Origin: Heliocidaris erythrogramma
Lineage: Eukaryota; Echinodermata; Echinoidea; Camarodonta; Echinometridae
Reading direction: 5' to 3'
Length of the DNA: 64,000 nucleotides
Assembly (NCBI GenBank): GCA_025617745.1
Contig: CM046870.1
Coordinates: 7,690,303-7,754,302, forward strand
A model generated the notes under the pieces. The model was not told the origin of the DNA, did not search any database, and was given only the letters and a program-made list of their open reading frames with translations. Both the position numbers and the translations under genes were made by a program. This document shows positions 1-15,000 of this stretch, in pieces. Within the stretch, counting starts at the first letter, position 1, and the number at the start of each line of letters is the position of its first letter.

Positions 1-74
1 AACACCTTACATAGACCAACATTCTCTTCGATTGGTTTTGTGCTTTCCTAATTCTTGATTACTGTTTCTTCCAG

Positions 75-275
75 CTACGAGATGCGAACCACTGAGTCTC
101 TCAGATCGAATGCATGTCACTCCACCAGAATGCACACACGAGCCTGCTTTTGGAGAGACATGTCTGATAGAGTGTGATGGAATAGGCTACGCTATGGATC
201 CTCAAGACTTTTCTTACACCTCATGCCTCGGGAATGGACAGTGGTCACGTGACATATCCCAGGCAACCTGCAAAG
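75..275 (+). CDS. Exon 1 in window: sushi (CCP) domain
   Basis: Frame opens after the acceptor ttccag and ends at the donor g|gtatgg; both boundaries are phase 1. The product reads [12 protein letters not shown]...[14 protein letters not shown]...ATC, with the four-cysteine spacing and the G-x-W before the last cysteine that mark a complement control protein module. It is a whole domain on one symmetric exon, as usual for sushi modules. The phase-1 start shows that the gene continues upstream of the window. Confidence 0.9.
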
Positions 276-3009
276 GTATGGTTATCGTGTGTGTAATTGG
301 GTTTTTACAGACGCGTATCAATCAGATATGATTATTTACGTCTGGGGACCGACCTTTAACGTCACCATCCGAAAGATGTGACCCAGTCTTGAACCTGGGT
401 CCGCTGAATCAGTTTATAACTTCCACTATTAGCTGGATTACAGTCGCATGCCACAACGCCCAGTTGATAGTATACATCATATTGTAATGGCGTAGTCTCA
501 GTTCAGCCATTTAGGGGTAATTCACAAAGTCACCGATTAGAAGGATGTTGCAGAGTTCCATTTTTCGCTTTTTCTTTTCTCCTCTCCTTTTCCCCTCTTA
601 TTTCCACGGCCCCTTTCCCATTTGATTAGGGGCTTTACGTGCCTCCCCCCCCCCCCGTGTAAATTTGGTAGGTTAGGCAGCGTCTCGGGCCTTGGTAGCA
701 GCTAAACCTGTACAAAATAATGAAAATAACCACCCGTGAATATCAAAACTTCGCGTATCATCTTACACTGGCTGGTAAAAGAGAAATATATATCTAACTG
801 TGAAAATGATTTCGAGGTACTTTTCTACTGGGCTTCTTTCTTACTTTAACCACTGATTTTTCAGACGTTCAGTCACCGATATTTACTACTTGCCCTTATG
901 ACTTCATAGTCTACGCATCACGAGGGGAATATGTAGCTAATGTCACGTGGTCTGTCTTGGCGACTGATAATGACGTAATACCACCATCGATCATCTGCAA
1001 TATACAACAAGGCATGATGGGAGAAGGTGACCACTCAGTCACGTGTGACGCCAGGGATACTACTGGAAACTCCGCGAGATGCTCCTTCGAAGTATCGGTA
1101 AAAAGTAAGGAAATAGGACAATCATCATCTTTCAGGTTTTAACTCAATTGAAACTCTGAAAACTCACGCACACGCCAACACACACACACAGACACACGCT
1201 TGCGCGTGCACACGAAAACGCATACAATTTCTTTTTATTTCGATATCGCTCGAATACTTTGAATGTGCTATCCGGACCTAATTTGCCGATAAGCAATGGC
1301 GTCATCCAAAGTACCATATGACATTTCTTGCTTTGTTGTTAAGAGAAGATATCCTATCAGAATTCGATCCAAACCACGTGCAAGAGCCTGTGTTTTGCCG
1401 TGGCTTGGAAAAGTGTAGCGACGCGAAAAGACGAAGAAGTAGAATGATTTTTGGCTCGGACCTAGTTGGTTTTTTCTGCAATTAGGTTAACTTGTTGAAA
1501 GCTAGAAACTACAGTTACAGGATAAAATATTACTGTGTTTCTACCTTCTTACACGTGTTCTAATGAAGTCTGATCTGGTAGCTAGTTAGCTTGTTGAAAT
1601 CTTCTCCAGAATTACAGTTACAAGATAAAAATAAGCCTATTTCTGTTTTTTCCCTCTTACACTTGACAAGTATTGTAATGAATTATGATCTAATAGCTAC
1701 TTAACTCGATGACGAGTAAATTCAATATCAAGATTGCAAATCAACCAATCACAAGTAATACAATGATATGAGAAAGGGGTCCAAAGCTAAACCCAAGATC
1801 ATTTCCAAAAATGAAATTATGTTTAAGTATTTAAACATGTAAATATTTACTCACAGTTGTGATGATTTTTGTGTTTATGCAAAATATGCCGTTTCTCCCC
1901 AGTCCGACGCTGCACCCCACTGTCGCCTCCCGTTTTCGGAGAATTTGAGGGACCGACTTGTGATAATGCATGGGGCAGCCTCTGCACGGTGACCTGCTCT
2001 GTAGGCCACACCCTAGTCGGGCCGGCCGAAACCACTTGCGAATACGATGGTGTTAGGATGTACTGGGATCGCCAGTCGATACCATACTGTGAAGGTAACT
2101 TTCCTTAAATTATTACAATATGATTCATATGCACATTCACTATGAACCATTATTATGAAACAACTACAGTATTAAGCTATTTTCGTTACTTATGTCCATT
2201 CATCTTCGAACGCCCCTCACAATCACGATATGATTTTGTCCTTATGTCCTAATGTCCAAATCTTTTATTTCTATAATTATTTCATTTTTCTAACAGGCTT
2301 TTCGTAGTTCTTTTCTTCATTCATAGTTTATCCATCTTTCCACAGTCCACTCTTTCATATTTGTTCTTCACCCATCCTAACCATATACCCCTCCTTCGTA
2401 TTTTAAAGATGGTTTACACGATTTTTTAACTCAGTTGCTTCAATCTTCACCCCTCCCCCCCCCCCCCCCCCACACTCTCTATGGCTTGTTTATCACGAGG
2501 TTGATTTTTTTTTTACTCAGTTGCTTCAACCTTCACCCCCCCCCCCCCCCCGCCCCCATCCCAACACTCACTACGGCTTGTTTATCACAAGCTTTTTACT
2601 CAGTTGCTTCAACCTTCATCCCCCTCCCAACACTTTCTACGGCTTGTTTATCATGGATGCCAAGGTTATTATCGGTGTTTGAATTTCTGTATTGAAGCTT
2701 TTATTGCGGTCTTTGCTTGTGGTGTTGTGGTCTAGTAGATAAGTCACCGAACTGCAGATCACAAAGTACGGGGTTCAAATCCCTGCCACGGCACTAACGC
2801 CCTTTTGCAAGACATTAATCTACATTTTCCACACTGCAACCAGGTGAAGTAAATGGGTACCCGGTAGGAAGAAATTCCTTGAATACTTGAGTGCCTTATC
2901 ATGGTCGCTCGGCTAAAGCCGGGGTAATGATATGATTGCAGGGCCCTCAGGGAGAACAGTATATAATACTGATGAGGCTACACTGGGTAAACAAGACATA
3001 TTATTATTA

Positions 3010-3040
<31 letters not shown>

Positions 3041-6000
3041 CATCATCATCATTACCACTTCGCTATTGTTACAACCGACGTTTCAGACCAATATTATTTT
3101 ATCTTATGTTATATATTTCCAGTTTGGAACATCCTGTGCAAATTTAATATGTTTCCGTGAGGATACATTTACTGTCATAACCGACACCCAAGATTACATT
3201 TTATTTTGTATTGTTTTTATAATTTTACCAGAAACTCAATGTCAACCTCTCACCATACCAATCAACGTATATGTTTATCCCACGATATGCACCGGGACGG
3301 GAAAGCTGTACCATGGCACAACTTGCTCCTTCTTCTGCAGCGATGGGTTAACCTTAGAGGGCGATGTTGCACCTGTAATTTGCCTCAGCAGTGGTACCTG
3401 GGATCGGACGGTGAATGAAAATACAACAATGGCATGCATCGGTAAGAACTAGAAGACTAGAATACTATAGAGGAAAGATGGTCTCATAAATCATTTAATA
3501 GTAAACAATATACTGTATCTCTACTTATTCCCTGGACAGAATACGTAGTAGGTAAGCCAGGCCCGTAGCCAGAGGGCGGTCGGAGGGGTCGGACGACCCC
3601 CCCCCCCCCCCCCCTTCTTGAGCTGAGGTCCGCTTTTTCATGAAAAAAACAACACACACACACACCTTTAATCTTTGTTACAGGAATTACCCACACGCTA
3701 TCAGTTGTACAGCATCAAAGCTGGTGTAGTGAGTTGCAGTGTTGCCAACATTTTGGAAAAGTAATAAGTAGATTTTCACAATCCCTAAATTTCCCCTCGG
3801 GAGTGCTTAAATTGCAGCAGAAAGCATCTAGATTTTAAAATTTGCTAGGGACCCCCCTAGCAAGGACCTGCCTTCGGCAGGTCCGTATTGATTATGACAA
3901 AAACGTCCACTTTTGCCAAAAACGACCCACCCCTTTAGAAACCCTGGCTACGGGCCTGTAAGCTTATAGTAGACTATGGAATTTTCACTTAATTCCTGTA
4001 AAAATTCCTTTCCGATATTAAAGTACGAAGTTTTAGTCTGTAAGCCAATAGCATAATTTTATGTTTTTTTATATCGTGAAAGATGGAATTTCGCCCACTC
4101 TCCTCTCCTGTCCTGGACCGATATCAGCCGTACGCACAGAGATTTGGGGAGTAGAGGTCTCCTTCGACGTCCCTGAGGCAACCGATAACTACGATGACGA
4201 TCTGGAAATCGTTACGACCCCTCAGAATCTCTCTTCGCCCTTCAATTTCACTGTCGACACGTTGTGTATTTACGGATTCTACGATGACAACGGCAATAGT
4301 GTGTCCTGTGCTTTCCAGATCTACGTTGAAGGTACCGGGAGCTAATTGCACTTGATTCTTTTTTTTTCAAAACACGTAAACAAGATAAATTTAACTGTGC
4401 ACCTTATCGATGATGTTGCTTATGTGTTACAATTTATCTAAAACACCAATAATATATTTGAAATACAATGAGCATTCATTTACAAGGAATAATTTCTAGA
4501 ATTTTAGCAAAACGATCTCTTATAAGTCCATGTTGAGTTTTGGTAGGCAAGAAAAAAAATCAGATTCCATTAATTAATTTGATAAACATGACAAAGAGCG
4601 AGGAACTAAAGGTTTAACGCTGTTAGCAGAGCTATTGGGATTTTTCTCTTTTTCAAGTGAAATACAAAAGAAAGTCAAAGAGGAGCGAAAAAGGATGTTA
4701 ATTCTAACAGGTATGTTTGCAACATACGGTTATATAATGTTTAGGCGCGATTTGTCAAACCGCCTTGAGGTTGCACAGCAGTTTGTGCACACTAAGGCAG
4801 AGCTAAGCAAGCGATATTAGCCAGCTTATCTCTAAAAAAAACATCAAGATGTATGGCATATGATTGTTCTTCATATACGTGGAACAATACGCGATCGTAT
4901 TCAACCGGTTTTTCCAATATCCTTTTTGATAACTGTACTCATTATTATTCTTAATGATAACTTTACTAAAGAACTTCGGTTGATCAAATTGTAAACAATG
5001 TTTTTCTTTAATACATAACAAAAACAAATTTGTACAGGTTTATCAATATTTATTTTGCATGACTGCATGTTTATTATTCAAGAAGAACGCAAGCACCAAA
5101 GAAGCTGATGAGCTCTGCTAAAGACAAAACGAAATCGTTGAGATTTTCAGTTTGTTCTTAACATTTAGATTAGAGTATACCAATCGTCTTTGAGATAACT
5201 TAACAAGATTTCTCACCAGTCAACCGTTGAAACTTCACGCACATAATCAAAATCATTAGTAAATTAAAAAACTATTAATTTTCCTATGATATATGCAGAT
5301 GCCTTGGCACCTATCGTTGTATATTGTCCCGATGATAAGAACGTAACTGCAAGTCAACGCCTGACTGAGGTTAGCTGGGACGAACCAGAGTTCTATGAGG
5401 TGACTGGTGACCCGCTAGAAATCACCAGTAACTATGACAATCCATCTGAGCTACCGTGGGGAACAGCAGTTATTGTCTATACGGCTATCAATACCGACAA
5501 CGGGAAGGTTGCCATTTGCCAGTTTATCATAGATGTCAAACGTAAGTGAAAAATATGAATGAAACTTAGTTCCAGATATAACAAGGAAAGACCAGGAGGC
5601 CTATTCGTAACATCTAACTGAAGGATCCATGTATAATCTCATCCAACATGTCCAAGATGGCGTGAATTTTATGTTGCTTCGAACCGTTATGCCTGTCGTT
5701 GTCCGTTGTGGATGGACTGAAAGTTCTGAGTTAGCTGTGGAAAACACGACATTCCAGCAGGGATCGACCGTGGAGTATCGGTCTCGTCAGCTGTCGGTTT
5801 CAAACGTTTTGGTATTAGGGCCTTCCTGTAATAAAGTGATTAAACACCTAGTTTTGAAAGGGATTGTTAAGACGACGAATGTTGAGACGATGAGTTCCAT
5901 GGGATGGCAGATCTGACCTTTCAGATATTTAGTGACTAACAACATCAATCCATATACAATTTGACTAGACCTGCGCTCCAACAACGTAATTATTCTTGCC

Positions 6001-9000
6001 CACTTGACAACTTGATTTAGTACCCATCACCAGGACGCACTTCCCACCTCTTCAGTATAAGAATGATCAATTTCTACTCCTCTGTATTTCAATGCATGGA
6101 ATAAAATAGCAAAATCTGCTTGGTAATTGTACGAGTATAATTGCAAACGCATTAGTTTGTGAATTTCAAAAGTGTAATCTTCGTGTGATTTTGGTATTTT
6201 TCATGTATTTATTAATTCTCATTTAAATCAGCTGTACCTTGTAGAAGGCTCGACCCACCAGAAAATGGAGCGCTCGTCTGCGATACGTGGGAGTATGGCC
6301 GATTTTGTAGTATGTTTTGCAACGTGAATTATGACATACCCCGTCAAAGCTCTGCTTTGGAACCACCCGATGTTTACGTGTGTGGATCGTCGGGGTTGTG
6401 GAATCCACATGCCAATGTACCAGATTGTTCGGGTAAGGAACGCTGCTTTCTAGAGGCATTTCAAAATGAAATTCACACCTTCTAAGCAACCCCTTAAAAG
6501 AACCGTGATAGAACATCAATGAATTCAAGTACGATGTGCATCCATGAACGATTGCGCATTCTGGTAATAAATAAAAATGATTAATTTGAATAGTAGATAT
6601 AGAAGAAACTGTTAAAGCGCGCAGTATTGGTAAATCGTAAAAGGTTCAGAGATTATTTTCTTTAAATTTCTAATTTTCCTGATACACGTATGGGCCTTGA
6701 CAAGAAACCCTTTACCTAAAAAGTTCGCCTGTGAACGGCTAATTCTCCATAAAACATATTACATTTTTATAGCTGATTTTTAAAATTGCTTTTCTTACCA
6801 AAAATCCATTCAGTTGTGAGTATCCTGGAGGTGAAACGCTTTACAAACTTACAATTTACCAAGAATGCTACACTTTTGGTGATAAATGCAAAATAACGAG
6901 AAGAAAAAAAACCCAGAATCTCCAACGCAGAACAGTGAAAGGAGAAAACAGGTTTATGTAGCCGTACAGGTAACCCAGCCATATGTTATTCAAATGTGTC
7001 ATTTCCAAAATATTTGGCCTTGGTCGGCACTTAGTTCTACTTTAGAATCGCAGCTCGATAATTTCCAAAACAAGAAAAGAAAACTTTCTTATTTGTTGTT
7101 GATGCTGAGTTTCTTCTTTATGCTGCAGAGGTCCGAAGAGCAGGCCGGAGCAATTTGCCGAGTGAGCTGTTGTACTACTCAGGAACCTGTGGAGACGAGG
7201 AGACCAACCAGGAAATCGCTGAAAACTTCATAGTCATCATCGGTGACTCCCAGTATAATGACATATGCACAGATCAGCAGGAATGCTCCATTCAAAATGT
7301 AGAGGTAATATGCGGCCCAACCATTCTGTCCAGATCGCGCAAAGGAATCCGTTCGCGGAGACGTAAGCGGAATCTGCGGAAACGTGTCGAAGACACCATC
7401 GCCAGAGGGCCAGATAGAGAAGCACGCAACACCGATATTCAACAGCAGCAGTTTGAATACTCCATCTACTGGGAATTTGCGGTTAATGTGGACCAGGATC
7501 CGTCCCTCAGCAATTGGGATGCTGCCCTCAATGCCGAAGATCTCATGATCCAAATGATTGATATTATAGAAGCGGATATCGTTGATGGCACATTCCCGGC
7601 ACCATCGGTACCGGGTGTCGACCTTGACTTGCAAAATGATTCATTGGCATATGGGTATTCACAGGTTGAATGTTCCACTGCTTATATCTCTGACAACAGC
7701 GATCTGCATTGTTGTGAGTGTACAATCAAATGTGTCTTTTTTCACTTGGTTCCTGTGTTTATATACGAAACGTATATCGTAGCTCACATTTGAATGACAC
7801 CTTTGTTTATTTCCATGAAGAACATAAAAAGAATGGGGTTAAGAGAGAAATTATCAGTTGGCTATCAAAAGAAGGTGATTCTTTCTCCTCTTATTAAACC
7901 AAGGTGTGAAATTTTAATATGTTTTTTGTCTCTAATACTGTGCAAAATACTGAAAATACTCAAAATAATCGATGTTCGGAAATCAGAGATTTCTTTGGCA
8001 AACAAATCAATTCGTGAGCCACTTTGGCCACTAGCTGCTGGACGTCTATATGCGCTCGGCAAAGCCATATTGAGTTAGCTGACCGAAAAACTTTCCAATT
8101 TTCGCATGCAGCGATTTCGAATCATTTGTTAGGTCCTGGATGACGGCAATCAATAACAAGTTGCATTATTAGTTGAATCCATTACTATCCATACTTATCT
8201 AATATCAAGGAATTTCTCCCAAACAGCCGCCTGCACCACTGGGACCTTCTATAGCAACTCCACAAAGGAATGTCTTCCATGTCCGAGAGGGACTTTCCAG
8301 GATGAGCAAGCCATGGTGTCGTGCAATGCATGTCCCGAAGATCAGTGGACAGCCGACGAGGGAGCTACCAACTCCACTGAGTGCAAGGGTTAGTTATCAT
8401 GTCAGCGATATCAAGAATGCCAAGAAGAATGATTTACCGCAGGAAAAAAAACATTGAGGGTCTGCACATGTCAATGCAATACCGATGTAGAGTAAAATAC
8501 AAACTGGGCTTTAATTTGTTGGCTGATATGTTTCTGCAGAATCATTGTTTAGAACCATTTGATTCTGCGAACGTACATGCATTTACTTTTTCCTATACAC
8601 ATAATTATTATTGAAAAAGCTACATTGCTTCTAAAAAACCCTTTTTTCACGTGATCCAAAATACACGAGAACAACGAGAACAAGGTGTTCCTGAAGTCAA
8701 ATGCTGTACGTCCTTCCGTCGACTCTGTTACGGGGTATCAACTTATAATGATATCTGAACAACCACTTGCGGCATAATTTATAACTCATAACGGGATGCA
8801 TCACTACAGAGAAGGGGGTAATGGGGGAAATCTACTAAGTGATTGGGAACATTTCGATTAGTCCGCTTCTGTTTAAAACTGTGTACCAGTCTGGATTGTC
8901 ACTTTGACGGGTGATTTGAAATGTGATTAGTGTTAACAATGGTCAAAGGGACCGTACAGAAGTGTACATACTTGGGCATCTCGGGTAGGCCTACATTTCG

Positions 9001-12000
9001 TTATTCCACATTGTCAAATTCTATACTTACTTACCATGCCTACAGATAAGTGTTTGCCCGGTACATATTCGAGCACTGGTGTTGCACCGTGTTACATCTG
9101 CGACTTTGGGTACTATGAGAACGAGACATTAAGTACAAACTGTACCTTGTGCCTTAATGAAACGATAACGCTCCAAAGAGGATCAAATTCATCCAGCCAA
9201 TGCAAAGGTATTATACTTGAGTGTCAACCTGACATTTTATACAATATGTCTGCTCTTTTTTAAGTACAGTATACGTAAAATTATTATAAAACGCATTGAA
9301 AATCGTTTCCAAGGTTCAACGAGATGCAGAAAACATATTTTTTGATGCCCATTTTGAATTGATAAAAGCTGAAACTACTGCGCTGGATATCACCTTTCTG
9401 GCAATTATTTATTGCGCGATCCTGAATGATTTATCATTTTTATCAGTTTTATTTTTTAAATCACCTCATTCTAATCAGCAGGTTTGTAGCCGGAAACCCT
9501 GAAAACCTAGAACTGCTTTTCATTTCTGCTATTTTCCAAGAATATTTCTTATTCTTTTTATGTTTTCAAGAAATAATAACCTTCAAATATTGTTCCTATT
9601 TACCATATAATCAACCATCTAGAATACCATTGAGACAGTTTGTGAATACAATAGATATACTCAACAGCATTTCTAACACATTTTGTGTATCAACTTTTTT
9701 CAGCCGTCTGCGAGCCAGGACATTACTCCGACTCAGGAGTGTCACCCTGTGGTATATGTCCTATTGGAAGCTACCAACCCTCCCCACAAATGACATACTG
9801 TATTGACTGTCCCGGAAATACCACCACCCTTACAGAGGGCGCCACTAATAGTGAACAGTGTCAAGGTTTGTTTGATAGCAGTGGCGGGAAAATGAAGTTC
9901 CAAATTAAGATAATACGAGTGATGTTGCTGGAAATATAAGAGTAGGATTTATTTAGTGATCGAAATAATCTGTTTTCGCATGCTACGTGTTTCAAAGAGT
10001 CAGGAAAGTTGGCCATTTTAAATGAATACGCACATGTTTAAGCCTGTACATATATCGTAGAACCTTAAACGTCCGTTTAAGGTATTGGTCATTTTGGCCA
10101 ATCAGAAATGGAAATTCACCACACATATTGTACGATAGCAACAATGCTTGATACAGAGGCCTTGTCTTGATATTATTATTGGTTGCATTTCGTTTTGCCA
10201 AAGGGTTCCGATTGTACATAATTCCGAAAATGAAATAGGGTACATAATTCCGAAAATGAAATAGGGTTCATAATATCGAAAATGAAAAAGGCTTCATAAT
10301 TCCGAAAATTAAATAGCGTACATAATTCCGAAAATGAAATAGGGTTCGTGATTCCGGAAGTGAAAATAGCTTAATAATTCGGAAAATGACATAGGGTTCA
10401 TAATTCCGAAAATGAAATAGGGTTCATAATTCTGAAAACGTAATACAATCCTACATCAAATTTCGAAAATACAAACCTTCGGAAAAATGAACCCTTTATC
10501 ATTTTCGGAATTATGAACCCCTTTTCATTTTGGGAAATACGAACCCTATTTTATTTTCGGAACGTTGAACCTTCGGAATTATGAACCCTTTTTCATTTTC
10601 GGAATTATAAACCCCCTGGTATGGGAAATTTATGTTTAAGAATTATGAACCTTCGGGAAAACGAGTGCTCCTCCTTATAAAATAACAAGGAAAGAGTTCA
10701 AGACAAGAGCTCAAAACAGAGTAGTACGTAAGCAGGTACCTCCATCTTGTATGATTTACTCTAGATATTAATGAATGCAGCAGTCAACCATGCCAGAATA
10801 ACGCTACCTGTCTGGACAGAGTGGATAGCTACTCGTGTCTGTGTCTTCCAGGGTTCACTGGGTATAACTGCGAAGTGAACGTTGATGAATGTGCATCTAA
10901 CCCCTGCCTCAATGGAGCGACCTGCAAGGATAATATCGATTCCTTTGAATGTCAGTGTGCACCCGGATACGAAGGTAATAGAAAGTGGTCAGTTCGTACT
11001 TCGTACTCAAAACCGGGAGAACGGCAAATCGCATTTAATAGACAATATTATTGTGTAAGGATAATCAGTTAAATGTGTAAATGACATGCTTCTACATGTA
11101 CCCAGCTTTAGGATTTCCATAATTATAGAAGTATTACATGGCATCATCTGACCTTTGTAGTGGGGCCTATCAATTTGGGTAATAAGAGGTTTCGTTATAT
11201 GCTTAGCTGTTGTCATGTATTATTTTTTGTCTATGGCGGTATATGGTACCAGGCATCTGTACTCAAAGAATGAAGTGCATTTATTAACTCTTATTTTCCG
11301 CACTCTCCTCGTTGAAAACGAAATATAGAAGTATGTACACAACATTCCAATGACAGTTTCAGTCTTACAGATTGGTAATCAACAGAGCTGCCTCTAAGAT
11401 TTAGTTTCATGTACGAGGTAAAGCCGTGGAACAATGTGAATGACATTTGATACTGTGATGCATGAACAGACTGGCTAGAAATCCTATGTACTAAACTGGA
11501 AAATGGCGAAGGATGCCGATTATGTGAATAATTGTCCGTCCATCTTTCTGCCAAGTATATGCTTAAATTGAGCATTAGTCGTACACTCGATTCCCCTCGT
11601 GTAATATTCCGGGGTTCCAGAAAATAATTACGAACGCTTTATTCATGATATTGCTGTAAACAAATAAATGAAAACAAAATTAAATTTTGATAATCAGATG
11701 CTGTTTTTATGTTGTTTTTGTTGTTGTTGTTTTCTACAGGAGCCGGATGCGACCTAGATATAAATGAATGTCTGTTTACACCCTGCCAGAACAACGGTAC
11801 CTGTGTAAACTATGCTGGTTCCTATGAATGTCGTTGTCCCGATGGTTTTCACGGAAATAACTGCGAGTATGAAATCAATGCCTGTTCGCCAAACCCATGC
11901 CAGAATGGTGCGACTTGTGAAATATTTCCTGGTGACGTGTTCGGCTATAAGTGCATTTGTCCGCCGGGTTATTCGAACTTAAATTGCTCTCGCGACATCA

Positions 12001-15000
12001 ATGAATGCAACAGTGACCCTTGTCTCAATGGAGGGTCTTGTAACGATGACGTGGCGCGTTATACATGTGATTGTCGGAATGGATACGAAGGGGACGGATG
12101 CGAGATTGACATTAATCTGTGTGCCAATGTTGTATGCGAAAACAACGCCACCTGCATTGATTTTGGTACCTATTCGGTCTGTTCTTGCACCTCTCCTTAT
12201 GCCGGTACTTTCTGTGAACGGAATAAAACCATTTGCGATGGCAGTCCTTGTCAGCATGGTGGCAACTGCACAAACCTAGGCGGGAATGAATTCAGCTGTG
12301 AATGTTCTGCAGGGATTGCTGGCCAGAACTGCGAGATTGTCATTGATGCGTGCTTGTCTGGTCCTTGTTCTAACGACGCACCGTGCAGTACAGATCCTAC
12401 TGGGCAACCGCTATGTCTATGCACACCTGGTTATACTGGTAAGAATGTAGAAGAGTGATACACAGAGACTTAACTACGACGATCTTCTGGGGTGTTGCAA
12501 GAAAGTTGCAATCAATTGCAAATTGTAAAGCAAATTAGAACAACCATTCTGAATGGTTGAGGGTCTGCCCAATCAAGAAGATGCGCTTGCAACAATGATT
12601 TTGATTGGTCAGTGCCGATCAGTTGCAACTTGCAATCAATCGCAACTTTCTTGCAACACCTCATTACAATAGTTCTCATTCTGCTCATAACTGTTTTACA
12701 GAATAAGTTGAGTTCTGAGCCCCGTCTTAGAAAGAGTTGCGATTGATTCGAATTTAATTGCAACTGTGTATTTAAGAGGTAGGAGTTGCGATTGATTTTA
12801 AATTGCAATTAATTAGAATCAAACACAGCTCTTTATAAGACGGAGCCTGGTCATACAATGCGAAAGAAACTGTCTGGAAGCAACTGAGAAAGGGTGATTA
12901 TGTAGTATATCAGAATTAGTGTACACTGTGATGTTATAGAAACACACCCGGTTCCTTATGTGAAAATACCATAATGACAGTCACACGGAACAAACCCAAT
13001 ATAGAATATAAATTGTACGATAAAAGGTAACACACACATATCATTTGCATTTTCACACCAGGTTCTTTTTGCGAAGATGATATTGACGAATGCTTATCAC
13101 AGCCTTGTGGGGCTAACGGAACGTGCATCGACAAGATTGCATTCTATGAATGTCATTGCGCAGATGGCTGGGAAGGTCCAGACTGCGCGGTGAAAACGAA
13201 CTTCTGTGAGGAGAACCCCTGTGACAATGGAGGCACTTGCAATAATGTGGCGGATGGTTATGTCTGCCTTTGTCCTCCAGGCTACAAAGGTGATAATATT
13301 TTTCATATTTTGACTAGCGTTATAATTCAGAAATCTAAAGAGAGAGAAAGCGGAATCCTCCTCAGACAGTAATAATAATGGCTTCTTGTATAGCGCTCAT
13401 GTTTTTGACGCTCCTGACGCGTCAACGTCGTTACCCCAGTCATAGCTTAGCTGCCAAATATTTAGGACTGTAGTATATCGGGTACCCATTTTTACCTGGA
13501 TGGAGAGTGGCAAATGTGCATTAAATGTCTTGCCAAAGGACGTTAGTACCGAGCTTGGACTCGAACCCTCAACCTTTTAAGTGAGAGTCAGGTAAATGAA
13601 CCACTTTACCACGACACCTCCACAATAGAGCAGAGTCAGAAAGGAGGTGTATAGATTTTTCCCAGGCATTCAAATAGTAATGGAGGAATCAGTTATTTTG
13701 GATATGCCAATATGGGGGGGGGGGGGTTATATCCTGACTCCTTTCCTGTAGTTTTGAGCAGAATGTAATAATTTTCTATCCTACTGTATTTTGGTGTAGG
13801 ACTTAGGGAACTAACTCTTCATACAAAGTTGACACAGAAGAGTGGATACAGATAATCGAGGAAAATCAGACTTAAAAATTATAAATATCAGAAGGGTATA
13901 TTTCAATGCATGTTCAATTATAATGTATATGCCATTCCGTATACATTTACAAATATCATGAACTTGCCCTTTCTTATACTTCTAAGGAGTTGAATGTGAG
14001 GTTGAAGTGAAACTGTGTTCCTCTGAACCATGCTACAACGGAGGTACTTGTCAAGAGAGCCTCGGTGTTCTCTATTGCCAATGTCGACCAGGGTTCAGCG
14101 GTGACTACTGTGAAGTCAATACAAACGAATGCAATTCAATGTTAGTACTTTCATGAAACAATTTAATGTTGTATCAAATATATAATACTTGCCTCCTTGT
14201 GCTATGCTGTGTAAAATATTGCTATGCAAATTTATATCATCAGTGGCGTATCTAGGGGGCAGGGGTACGTGCCCCGAGCGACACATGGAGGGGGCGCAAA
14301 AACGCAAAAGAGATAAAGAAAAAAAAAGAGGGACATGAAGACAAATCCTTAAGGATTATGCGCCCCCCCCCCCCCCCATCGGTATATGGTAAATGCATAA
14401 GAAATACAGTTTTAGAGGGTTTAATATGTGACCCTCCACCACAAAACGACCAATAAGTCGGAAATTTGGGTTTTTAAATTTCAGCACAGTTTGAAAGCTT
14501 AGATTCTTAGCTTTAAAATGATATAAAACTTGCGTGGTATAGACTAAGCAAACCCTTATAAATTGCAATGAGAATATCCGAGTGTCAGACAGGCTAATGA
14601 CCAAAACAATAGAGAATACGGGCTCTACAGAAGAGTGACCATTTAAACGCGCCTAATCTGTGTCCTATTGTTTGTCCCACAAAAGGTTGAGTCAAACCTC
14701 CAAAGCATACAATGTGAAGTGCTCATTGGATTGGGTTGAAACTTTCCATACCTTTAGAATTGATATATTTCTTTCTTGCTGTAAATTTTGAATATCAGAC
14801 AAGGAATAGTTTTTGGGCTATACCAGAAAAGCGATGTCAAGTACGATCCCAGCAAGCTGACTCACAAAGTTTGGATATCCAGGAAAAAATGGTCATTTTT
14901 ATTTTTTATTTTACCCCGAAATTTGGTCAGATGGTAGATTAATGAATTAACTTTCAGAAATTACCAAAAACTTAATATTGAAATTTCCACCCCAAACAAC

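Noticed and set aside
2435-2695. 86-codon proline-rich frame
   Set aside because: It is translated C-tract tandem repeat with no splice or domain support.
5629-5916. 95-codon open frame in the intron between HYR and sushi exons
   Set aside because: No splice sites giving the required phase, no cysteine pattern of sushi or HYR, and the flanking exons already join in frame without it.
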